Shown here piece after piece: positions 7,928 through 15,108 of a stretch of DNA of 33,644 bases. Under the pieces are notes generated by a model, which worked only from the letters and a program-made list of their open reading frames with translations, was not told the DNA's origin and did not search any database. Source of the stretch: an uncultured Lachnospiraceae bacterium (GTDB lineage: Bacteria; Bacillota; Clostridia; Lachnospirales; Lachnospiraceae); the NCBI GenBank assembly GCA_900317755.1, contig ONHZ01000014.1:1-33644 (forward strand). The letters are read 5' to 3'. Position 1 is the first letter of the stretch. Every line of letters begins with the position of its first letter. Made by a program: the position numbers and the translations under genes.

Positions 7928-7978
7928 AAAATAGAGTTTAAAGGGGAATTGTAAAGTAATCTATCACGGTATTGTAAA
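7928..7978 (-). promoter_or_regulatory. pst operon promoter with candidate Pho-box direct repeats
   Basis: On the minus strand a -35-like TTTACA (7950-7955) and -10 TATTTT (7928-7933) are 16 bases apart. The octamer TTTACAAT occurs twice in direct orientation (7948-7955 and 7971-7978), 23 bases apart, about two helical turns, and the proximal copy covers the -35. This layout fits PhoP/PhoB-family binding to TT(T/A)ACA-like repeats. It is assigned by pattern and position only. Confidence 0.45.
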
Positions 7979-8032
7979 TTTTAAGTAAAAGAACGGGTTT
8001 TTCAGATGTACATTTTTTTGCGGGAGCGAGTA

Positions 8033-9499
8033 TTATTGTTTAATATTAATTATAAGATGTACCGCCGGGTCGCGGGGTTTGGTGATGATGAGGCTGGAAG
8101 TACCGATAAGGGTGGCCTCGATATTTGAAAAATAATTTTCTTTAGAGATATGGATTTGAGAATTTGGGTTCTCGTCAGCGAAATCGACAGTCCAGCAAAG
8201 ATGCTTCATAAAGTCTTCTCTGGAATAATAAAGCGGAGCAGGGTAAAGTATTCCGGCGAGATCGATTGGATATAGCTTGTCCTCTGCTTCTGATTCAATG
8301 TCAGGGATAAAAATATGAATACTATGTTCTTCAGATGCCTTTTCAAATATTTTCTTCTGAAGCTTTCTATAATTTAATATAAAATCGGCATTTTCATCCG
8401 TGACTCCATTATCGTCAAGAATCCTCTTCAGCATTTTTTCGTGCATAGTAAATAAAGGCAGGGCAATCTTGTACCTTGTCGCATCAGCTGAAAATATGTC
8501 ACTTTCTCTTAAAAAATCTATAAACTCATTTCTTCTGTCAGGCAGGTATGTTCTCCCGACTGCAGTAGAGGCTTTTAGGATATTTTGATAATGCTGCTCA
8601 ACTTTTGAGAGCACCATTTTCTTAAGTACTATATTTCCACGGCCGGAATCCATTTCATTTTCTGAATACAGGCCATAGCCAAAAATCCTGTCCATATCAA
8701 TAAAAAACGGTACCTTGTCATGATTTTTCACACCGCTATGGAAGAATACTGTAGCATCGTCTGATAGAATTATCGGCATGAAAAATATAAGCTGTTCTAT
8801 TGGGCCTATGCTGCAGTCTGTTTCAATGATGAGATCTAAATGCCCTCCCTCACGAATAAAACTATGAAGATTCAGAAGAAACTGGTCTTTAAACTTCGTG
8901 TTATCCTTTGCCAGAAGAGATAAAAGCGGATCATAAATCACTGCCCTTCCAGCTTTTTTCATTGTCTTTACGGTACGAGCCATTTCGAGATGTCCACGGA
9001 GTATACCCTCAGATTTTGAAAAAGAACGAATAATAGATGCTGGTGTCTGCTTCAGATCATCCTTGTATCTTTCACGTACAGAGCCAAAATATTCCTTCTT
9101 CGAAAATGAGTCTGCGTACTCTATGATCTCATGGGAAAAGCTTAAAATAGAAACAGCTTTACTGACATTACCTTTATTCTCATCATAGGAATAAAGCTTT
9201 TTCGTATTAGAAATAATTCTCTTCTCCCTGATCCGCTTCGAAAGCTTTCTTGCCTCACGGACTGCATCAAGTGTCTGGTCCCTGATTGCATCGTTTTTTT
9301 CAGGAACATTTTCCTTAAGCCATGACGTAATGAGATTTCCCGCTGTCTCTATGTCAAGAAGCCTTCCTGATGATTTGTGCAGGAACTGGGAAAGCCTTCT
9401 TCTTTTTTCTTCCTCAATAGGAAGCCTCTCCACATACTTGTCCATGCCGTCAACAAACTCATCTGGATATTTGATTTTTTTATTTCTAAAATTACTCAT
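8033..9499 (-). CDS. Hypothetical cytoplasmic protein, 488 residues
   Basis: I do not recognise a family. The protein has no signal peptide, no TM helix and no lipobox. Residues 1-110 are highly charged and helical (KYVERLPIEEEKRRRLSQFL, then EARKLSKRIREKRI). The middle has alternating hydrophobic strands (AGRAVIYDPLLSLLAKDN, HLDLIIETD, IIFFMPIILSDDATVFFHSG-like stretches). The C-terminus ends in strand-like ATLIGTSSLIITKPRD and HLIINIKQ. It could be a one-domain sensor or regulator of the kind found as singletons in Lachnospiraceae, but no HTH or catalytic motif is visible. It has its own promoter at 9549-9577 and stands alone between pstS and the butyrate operon. The SD before the ATG at 9499 is poor, suggesting modest expression. 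Confidence 0.75.
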   Translation of the reverse strand: MSNFRNKKIKYPDEFVDGMDKYVERLPIEEEKRRRLSQFLHKSSGRLLDIETAGNLITSWLKENVPEKNDAIRDQTLDAVREARKLSKRIREKRIISNTKKLYSYDENKGNVSKAVSILSFSHEIIEYADSFSKKEYFGSVRERYKDDLKQTPASIIRSFSKSEGILRGHLEMARTVKTMKKAGRAVIYDPLLSLLAKDNTKFKDQFLLNLHSFIREGGHLDLIIETDCSIGPIEQLIFFMPIILSDDATVFFHSGVKNHDKVPFFIDMDRIFGYGLYSENEMDSGRGNIVLKKMVLSKVEQHYQNILKASTAVGRTYLPDRRNEFIDFLRESDIFSADATRYKIALPLFTMHEKMLKRILDDNGVTDENADFILNYRKLQKKIFEKASEEHSIHIFIPDIESEAEDKLYPIDLAGILYPAPLYYSREDFMKHLCWTVDFADENPNSQIHISKENYFSNIEATLIGTSSLIITKPRDPAVHLIINIKQ

Positions 9500-9548
9500 A
9501 ATTTCATCAATTATTTTCTATTTGGTAATAAGTTTTAGCACTGCTTTC

Positions 9549-9577
9549 ATCTTAATCAGCACATTTATAATTGTCAA
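9549..9577 (-). promoter_or_regulatory. Promoter of the 488-residue hypothetical gene
   Basis: On the minus strand a consensus -35 TTGACA (9572-9577) and -10 TAAGAT (9549-9554) are 17 bases apart, giving a leader of about 40 bases. Confidence 0.65.
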
Positions 9578-9592
9578 GTTTCGTAATAAAAG

Positions 9593-9618
9593 AAAAACCT
9601 CCGTCTTTTGACGGAGGT
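9593..9618 (-). terminator. Terminator of the butyrate (thl-etfA) operon
   Basis: A perfect 9-bp stem ACCTCCGTC/GACGGAGGT with loop AAAA is followed by TTTTTCTTTT on the minus strand. It lies 28 bases after the etfA stop codon. Confidence 0.92.
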
Positions 9619-9645
9619 AAATATGAAATCTCTTTTATAAAAAGA

Positions 9646-10698
9646 TTATGCGTTCTTTGCCTTTTCAGCCTTGATTGCCTCTGTAAGAAGAGGAACGATC
9701 TTATTTAAGTCACCAACAATACCGTAATCAGCAACATCGAAGATCGGGGCTGACTCATCCTTGTTGATGGCGATGATCATGTCTGACTCTTCCATGCCGG
9801 CTACGTGCTGGATGGCACCTGAAATACCGATTGCGAAGTAAACCTTAGGACGTACAGTCTTGCCTGTCTGGCCAACCTGAAGATCCTTTGGCTTCCAGCC
9901 ATTGTCGACAACGGCACGTGAGCAGGAAACTGTTCCGCCGATTGCATCTGCAAGGTCATCAAGAAGCTTGAAGTTCTCAGCTGAACCAACGCCACGACCA
10001 CCAGATACGAGGATCTTTGCAGCCTGGATATCAACTGTCTTCTCCATGTTCTTTACAACATTGAGGACTTCTACATACTTGTTGTTCTCAACAACATACT
10101 TCTTTGCGTCAAGGTTGATAACCTCTGCCTTCCTGCCTTTCTCAGGTGTTCTCTTAACCATAACACCAGGACGAACGGTAGCCATCTGAGGACGGTTGTT
10201 CGGGCAGGCGATGGTAGCGATTGTGTTTCCACCGAATGCAGGACGTGTCATAAGAAGCTGATTGTGAAGCTGCTCCTGGCCAGGTACTGGCTGAAGAGGG
10301 AAATCACCGATATCAAGAGAAGTACAGTCAGCTGTAAGACCTGTAGCTACACGAGCTGAAACTGTAGGACCAAGATCACGGCCGATTGCTGTAGCGCCTA
10401 CAAGCATGATTTCAGGCTTGTATTCATTGATAACGCCTGCAAGAACCTGAGCATATGGCTCAGTTCTATATGTCTCAAGTGCAGGATCATCAGCAACGAT
10501 AACTCTGTCTGCACCATACTCTGCAAGAGTATCAACAAGACCACCTACGTTTGAACCGATGAGAACTGCTGTTACATCTGTATTAAGAGGCTGAGCAAGC
10601 TCATTTGCTTTTCCGAGAAGCTCAAGTGCTATGCTTGAAAGCTCGCCGTCAACCTGCTGAGCGAAAATATAAACGCCCTTGTAATCACTTAAAGCCAT
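9646..10698 (-). CDS. etfA: Electron transfer flavoprotein subunit alpha
   Basis: EtfA pairs with EtfB to pass electrons from NADH to butyryl-CoA dehydrogenase. The 350 residues have an N-terminal Rossmann-like half ([14 protein letters not shown] to about residue 200) and a C-terminal FAD-binding domain starting at [16 protein letters not shown], with [38 protein letters not shown] and the ending [12 protein letters not shown], which is the full EtfA FAD signature. The order etfB-etfA behind bcd is typical of clostridial butyrate operons, where the Bcd-Etf complex couples crotonyl-CoA reduction to ferredoxin reduction. It is the last gene of the operon. Confidence 0.96.
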   Translation of the reverse strand: MALSDYKGVYIFAQQVDGELSSIALELLGKANELAQPLNTDVTAVLIGSNVGGLVDTLAEYGADRVIVADDPALETYRTEPYAQVLAGVINEYKPEIMLVGATAIGRDLGPTVSARVATGLTADCTSLDIGDFPLQPVPGQEQLHNQLLMTRPAFGGNTIATIACPNNRPQMATVRPGVMVKRTPEKGRKAEVINLDAKKYVVENNKYVEVLNVVKNMEKTVDIQAAKILVSGGRGVGSAENFKLLDDLADAIGGTVSCSRAVVDNGWKPKDLQVGQTGKTVRPKVYFAIGISGAIQHVAGMEESDMIIAINKDESAPIFDVADYGIVGDLNKIVPLLTEAIKAEKAKNA

Positions 10699-10722
10699 TT
10701 TAAATTATCCTTTCTGCTTCCA

Positions 10723-11508
10723 TCATACGATGTGCTTTTCTTCAAGCTTGCTCATGATATAATCAACTGCCTGCTTGGGATCAAGATCTGTCTTCTTCTC
10801 ACCAGCACCCTTACGAACCTTATCAGATGCCTTAGCGATCTTTGTAGGTGAGCCCTTGAGACCAAGGTTTGCATCATCTACATCCTTAAGATCCTTTCTG
10901 CCCCAGACTGTGATTTCCTTGTCATAGGCATCGAAGATTCCACCAGGAGTCATGTAACGTGGTTCATTGAGTTCTGAAAGAGCTGTAATAAGAACAGGCA
11001 TCTTAGCCTTGATCTCATGGTAACGATCCTCATACTGTCTCTTTACGATGACTGAATCACCTTCAACCTTGACTTCCTCAGCATAAGAAATAACTGGGAT
11101 GCCAAGATGCTCAGCGATCTGAGGTCCAACCTGTGCTGTATCACCATCGATAGCCTGACGGCCTGTGAAGATGATGTCATAGTCAAGGTTTCTGAGAGCA
11201 CCAGCGATTGTAGTAGATGTAGCCCAGGTATCAGCACCACCGAGTACACGGTCAGTAACAAGGATACCATCATCAGCGCCCATAGCCATAGCTTCACGAA
11301 GAACATCCTCTGCCTTTGGAAGACCCATGGTAAGAACAGTAACATGTGCGCCATACTGATCCTTCAGACGAAGAGCAGCCTCAAGACCTGCCTTGTCATC
11401 AGGATTCATAATTGTAAGCATTGCAGCACGGTTTAATGTGCCATCCGGATTGAAGACTACTCCGCCTGCTGTATCCGGAACCTGCTTTATACAAACAACA
11501 ATATTCAT
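10723..11508 (-). CDS. etfB: Electron transfer flavoprotein subunit beta (bifurcating type)
   Basis: Partner of EtfA, 261 residues. It begins with the family signature NIVVCIKQVPDT and carries REAMAMGADDGILVTDR. The segment GRQAIDGDTAQVGPQIAEHL (about 118-137) is the motif that in bifurcating Etfs binds a second FAD instead of AMP; non-bifurcating Etfs have a different sequence there. The subunit thus probably takes part in flavin-based electron bifurcation: NADH reduces crotonyl-CoA and ferredoxin together, the energy-conserving step of butyrate formers. It lies 36 bases behind bcd and 24 before etfA. Confidence 0.95.
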   Translation of the reverse strand: MNIVVCIKQVPDTAGGVVFNPDGTLNRAAMLTIMNPDDKAGLEAALRLKDQYGAHVTVLTMGLPKAEDVLREAMAMGADDGILVTDRVLGGADTWATSTTIAGALRNLDYDIIFTGRQAIDGDTAQVGPQIAEHLGIPVISYAEEVKVEGDSVIVKRQYEDRYHEIKAKMPVLITALSELNEPRYMTPGGIFDAYDKEITVWGRKDLKDVDDANLGLKGSPTKIAKASDKVRKGAGEKKTDLDPKQAVDYIMSKLEEKHIV

Positions 11509-11544
11509 GATTTTGCCTTTCTTTATTCCGTTTACTGAAAATGA

Positions 11545-12696
11545 TTACTTAAGCATTGAACCAGAGATAACCATTCTCTGAACTTCTGATGTACCTTCGT
11601 AGATCTCTGTGATCTTTGCATCACGCATCATACGCTCAACATCATAGTCTCTCATGTATCCGTAACCACCCATAAGCTGAACAGCCTTTGTAGTAACTGC
11701 CATAGCAGCTTCAGCTGCATAAAGCTTTGCCTGTGCTGCTTCTACAGAATATCTAGGCTTTGTAGCCTTTGCCTGTGCTGCAGCATATACAAGATACTGA
11801 GCAGCCTGCATACGAGTCTTCATATCAGCAAGCTGGAACTGTGTATTCTGGAAAGCTGAAAGTGGACGACCGAACTGCTTTCTTTCCTTAACGAAGTTTA
11901 CGCAGCAGTCAATTGCGCCTTCACCAAGACCAAGTGCCTGAGAAGCGATACCGATACGGCCGCCATCAAGTGTATGCATAGCCTGGTTGAAGCCCTTTCC
12001 ACGAACACCAAGAAGGTTTTCCTTTGGAATACGGCAATCCTGGAAGATCAGCTCATAAGTAGCTGAACCTCTGATACCCATCTTCTTTTCCTTAGCACCG
12101 AATGTAAATCCAGGTGTGCCTTTCTCAACGATGAACATTGAGAATCTCTTCTGCATACCGTGCTTACCTTCTACATAATCTGTAATAGCAACAACGATAT
12201 AAATATCAGCATATTTGCCGTTTGTGATGAAGCACTTTGAACCATTGAGTACCCAGCTGTCGCCGTCCTCAACTGCCTTTGTCTGGCAGCCCTGAGCGTC
12301 TGTACCAGCGCCAGGCTCTGTAAGTGCGAATGCACCAAGCTTCTTGCCTGAAGCAAGGTCTGGTAAATACTTTGCCTTCTGCTCATCTGTGCCCCAGAAA
12401 ACGATAGGGTCAACACCGAGTGAAGAATGACCTGAAAGAATAACGCCTGTAGTACCGCAGACCTTTGAGATTTCCTCAACAGCCATAGAATAGGTAAGAG
12501 GATCGCAGCCCTGTCCGCCATATTCCTTTGGTACAGTGATTCCCATAAGGCCGGCCTTTGCCATAGCCTCAACATTCATCATAGGGAACTGCTCTGTCTC
12601 ATCAGTCTCCTGTGCATGCGGCTTAATTTCCTTCTCTGCGAATTCCTTGAAAAGCTGCCTGCAAAGCTCATGCTTTTTATCAAGTGTGAAATCCAT
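11545..12696 (-). CDS. bcd: Butyryl-CoA dehydrogenase (short-chain acyl-CoA dehydrogenase)
   Basis: This flavoenzyme reduces crotonyl-CoA to butyryl-CoA with electrons from EtfAB. The 383 residues show the acyl-CoA dehydrogenase pattern: an N-terminal helical domain, the FAD/substrate strand [27 protein letters not shown], then the C-terminal helical domain with [19 protein letters not shown] and [20 protein letters not shown]. The catalytic base is Glu367 in [10 protein letters not shown]. The neighbours (thl, hbd, etfBA) identify the substrate as a C4 acyl-CoA. An AAGGAGAC-type SD precedes the ATG at 12696. Confidence 0.96.
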   Translation of the reverse strand: MDFTLDKKHELCRQLFKEFAEKEIKPHAQETDETEQFPMMNVEAMAKAGLMGITVPKEYGGQGCDPLTYSMAVEEISKVCGTTGVILSGHSSLGVDPIVFWGTDEQKAKYLPDLASGKKLGAFALTEPGAGTDAQGCQTKAVEDGDSWVLNGSKCFITNGKYADIYIVVAITDYVEGKHGMQKRFSMFIVEKGTPGFTFGAKEKKMGIRGSATYELIFQDCRIPKENLLGVRGKGFNQAMHTLDGGRIGIASQALGLGEGAIDCCVNFVKERKQFGRPLSAFQNTQFQLADMKTRMQAAQYLVYAAAQAKATKPRYSVEAAQAKLYAAEAAMAVTTKAVQLMGGYGYMRDYDVERMMRDAKITEIYEGTSEVQRMVISGSMLK

Positions 12697-12736
12697 GATT
12701 TATGTCTCCTTCTAATTAGGATTTATTAATAGTTCA

Positions 12737-13615
12737 TCAAAGCTGATCTACAGGTGTCTGTGTATGATCTGCGTTGTATACGTAGAAACCTCTGCCAGTC
12801 TTTCTGCCGAGATGCTTTGCACGAACCATCTTACGAAGAATTGTAGCGCAACGATACTTGCTGTCATGTGTCTCATTGAAGAGAACGTCCATAACTGCAA
12901 CAACGATATCAAGACCGATAAGATCGCCGAGTTCAAGCGGTCCCATAGGATGATTTGCGCCAAGCTTCATAGCTGTATCGATACCTTCGATTGAAGCAAC
13001 GCCTTCCTGATAGATTGTAGCGCCTTCGTTGATCATTGGAACAAGGATACGGTTTACAACGAAACCAGGAGCTTCATTTACCTGTACAGGAGTCTTGCCG
13101 ATCTTCTTTGCAATCTCAACAACCTTGTCACGAACATCATCAGGTGTATTGCCACCCTGGATAACTTCGATGAGCTTCATAACAGGAGCTGGGTTGAAGA
13201 AATGCATACCGATAACAGGCTTTGAAAGTCCTGCGCCGATTTCTGTAATAGAAAGTGATGAAGTATTTGAAGCATAGATGCAGTCAGGATTCTTTACGAT
13301 GTTGTCCTGAAGATTCTTGAATGTCTCCTGCTTGATTGACATAACTTCAAGAGCGGCCTCAACTACAAGATCAGGATCTACTGCGATATCAGAAAGACCT
13401 GTAACGATCTTTGCTGTGATAGCGTCAGCAGCTGCCTGCTCCATCTTTCCCTTTGCAACTCTCTTTGAAAGAGCCTTCTCGATCTTTGCCTTTCCACCAT
13501 CAGCGAATTCCTGCTTAATGTCGCAAAGATAAACCTTTTCTACTTCATCGCAAGAAGCAAATGCCTGGGCAATACCTGAGCCCATTGTACCTGCGCCAAT
13601 AACGGCTACCTTCAT
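12737..13615 (-). CDS. hbd: 3-hydroxybutyryl-CoA dehydrogenase
   Basis: Reduces acetoacetyl-CoA to 3-hydroxybutyryl-CoA with NAD(P)H, step two of butyrate formation. The frame is open to 13672, but the ATG at 13615 gives the standard start MKVAVIGAGTMGSGIAQAF and is preceded by a strong SD (AGGAGG, five bases away), so the protein has 292 residues. The N-terminal Rossmann domain has GAGTMG; the catalytic His is in VIGMHFFNPAPVMKLIEVI; the helical C-terminal dimer domain follows (GFVVNRILVPMINEG, MGPLELGDLIGLD). A terminator-like hairpin lies between this gene and thl. Confidence 0.96.
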   Translation of the reverse strand: MKVAVIGAGTMGSGIAQAFASCDEVEKVYLCDIKQEFADGGKAKIEKALSKRVAKGKMEQAAADAITAKIVTGLSDIAVDPDLVVEAALEVMSIKQETFKNLQDNIVKNPDCIYASNTSSLSITEIGAGLSKPVIGMHFFNPAPVMKLIEVIQGGNTPDDVRDKVVEIAKKIGKTPVQVNEAPGFVVNRILVPMINEGATIYQEGVASIEGIDTAMKLGANHPMGPLELGDLIGLDIVVAVMDVLFNETHDSKYRCATILRKMVRAKHLGRKTGRGFYVYNADHTQTPVDQL

Positions 13616-13645
13616 TTTGTCCTCCTTCTGTTTAAGAACCAAAAA

Positions 13646-13674
13646 ACACAAAACAAGTGGCCGAATGGCCACTT
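13646..13674 (-). terminator. Partial terminator between thl and hbd
   Basis: On the minus strand AAGTGGCC and GGCCACTT form a perfect 8-bp stem with loop ATTC, followed by the imperfect T-rich tract GTTTTGTGTTTTTT. Inside an operon this probably lets only part of transcription through, giving more thiolase than downstream enzymes. Confidence 0.65.
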
Positions 13675-13682
13675 ATGTTTAA

Positions 13683-14873
13683 TTATCCTTCGTATCTTTC
13701 AACTGTAGCTGCAACACCCATGCCGCCGCCTACACAGAGAGTAGCGAGACCTCTGTGAAGCTGTCTCTTCTCCATCTCATACATAAGTGTAACAAGGATA
13801 CGTGCACCTGAGCATCCTACTGGATGGCCAAGAGCGATTGCACCACCGTTTACGTTGAGCTTTGCAGGATCAAATCCAAGGTCATGGGCTACTGCACATG
13901 ACTGAGCTGCGAAAGCTTCGTTTGCTTCATAAAGATCGAAGTCATCGATTGTGAAGCCTGTCTTCTTCATGAGCTTTCTTGTAGCGTAGATAGGTCCAAC
14001 ACCCATGATCTGAGGATCGCAGCCTGCGATAGCGCCGGCAATCCATGTAGCCATAGGCTTTACACCAAGCTCCTTAGCCTTCTCTTCGCTCATAAGAACC
14101 ATTGCAGCTGCACCATCATTGATACCTGATGCGTTACCAGCTGTAACGACGCCGCCTTCACGGCCTGAGCAGCATCTAAGCTTTGCAAGACCTTCAGCTG
14201 TTGTACCAGGACGAGGTCCCTCATCTGTATCAACAACGATTGTCTCCTTCTTCTTCTTTACTTCTACAGGAACGATTTCGTCCTTGAACTTGCCAGCCTC
14301 GATTGCTGCGCAAGCCTTCTGCTGCGAAGAAGCTGAGAATGCATCAAGCTCTTCTCTTGTAAGACCCCACTTTGCAGCAACGTTCTCAGCTGTCTCCATC
14401 ATATGAATTCCAGAGAAAGCGTCATGAAGTGCATCCTTCTGCATTGAATCCTCAAGTACGCCATCACCAAGTCTGTAACCATAACGGCCATTCTGTACAA
14501 GGTAAGGTGCTTTTGACATGTTCTCTGTACCACCTGCAACGATGATATCAGCCTCACCGTTCTGGATAAGATCAGCTGCTGTGTTTACGCTGTAAAGACC
14601 TGAACCGCAGAGTACGTTGATAGTGATTGCAGGAACCTCAACAGGGATTCCAGCGTTTACTGCTGCCTGACGAGCAACGTTCTGTCCCTGGCCAGCCTGG
14701 ATAACGCAGCCCATAAGAACTTCGTCAACCTGATCTGCAGGTACGTTTGCTCTCTTTAATGCTTCCTTGATAACGATAGTACCAAGATCAGCTGCAGGAA
14801 TAGTAGAAAGCTCTCCACCCATCTTGCCGATTGCTGTACGGCATGCACCAGCGATTACAACTTTTTTTGCCAT
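13683..14873 (-). CDS. thlA: Acetyl-CoA C-acetyltransferase (thiolase)
   Basis: Condenses two acetyl-CoA to acetoacetyl-CoA, the entry to the butyrate route. The 396 residues contain the nucleophile Cys89 in NVLCGSG, the His350 in [14 protein letters not shown], and the second catalytic Cys380 in TLCVGGGMG, plus the biosynthetic-thiolase sequence [12 protein letters not shown]. Length is the normal 390-400. It is the first gene of the operon, with SD AAGGAG before the ATG at 14873, and it is followed by a leaky terminator before hbd. Its leader contains a Rex-type operator. No crotonase gene lies in the operon. Confidence 0.96.
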   Translation of the reverse strand: MAKKVVIAGACRTAIGKMGGELSTIPAADLGTIVIKEALKRANVPADQVDEVLMGCVIQAGQGQNVARQAAVNAGIPVEVPAITINVLCGSGLYSVNTAADLIQNGEADIIVAGGTENMSKAPYLVQNGRYGYRLGDGVLEDSMQKDALHDAFSGIHMMETAENVAAKWGLTREELDAFSASSQQKACAAIEAGKFKDEIVPVEVKKKKETIVVDTDEGPRPGTTAEGLAKLRCCSGREGGVVTAGNASGINDGAAAMVLMSEEKAKELGVKPMATWIAGAIAGCDPQIMGVGPIYATRKLMKKTGFTIDDFDLYEANEAFAAQSCAVAHDLGFDPAKLNVNGGAIALGHPVGCSGARILVTLMYEMEKRQLHRGLATLCVGGGMGVAATVERYEG

Positions 14874-14916
14874 GACAATCTCCTTTTCTTAAATAAAAAT
14901 TTACCAATGGCCGTGA

Positions 14917-14934
14917 ATGTTAATTTTTTAACAA
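14917..14934. promoter_or_regulatory. Rex (redox-sensing repressor) operator
   Basis: On the minus strand the site reads TTGTTAA-AAAA-TTAACAT, matching the clostridial Rex consensus TTGTTAA-N4-TTAACAA at every base but the last. Rex leaves DNA when NADH is high. It lies about 45 bases downstream of the predicted transcription start of thl, so bound Rex would act as a block to elongation. Rex control of butyrate genes is established in Clostridium; here it is inferred from the sequence. Confidence 0.8.
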
Positions 14935-14942
14935 TGTCTGCC

Positions 14943-14981
14943 AAAAAAAACTACGGCTTTTTCGAACCGTCATGCCGTAGT
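14943..14981 (-). terminator. Terminator of the SleB-like gene, overlapping the thl promoter
   Basis: On the minus strand ACTACGGC (14974-14981) pairs perfectly with GCCGTAGT (14950-14957) around a 16-base loop, followed by eight T residues. It lies downstream of the wall hydrolase gene. The 5' arm contains part of the thl -10 box. Confidence 0.8.
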
Positions 14982-15007
14982 GTATCATAAAATCTATTCT
15001 GTTACAA
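14979..15007 (-). promoter_or_regulatory. thlA: Promoter of the thl butyrate operon
   Basis: The minus strand reads -35 TTGTAA (15002-15007), 17 bases, -10 TACACT (14979-14984). The start would fall near 14972, inside the terminator hairpin, so transcripts from this promoter lack part of the hairpin's 5' arm while read-through transcripts carry all of it. Confidence 0.6.
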
Positions 15008-15108
15008 CATAAATCTTAAGAAAAAATATTAATTTTCTGTTAATTTATGTAATTTTGCGTCAGAGCCGCTGCATTTCCTAATGAATTCATGCTTTAATGA
15101 GCTTCGCC

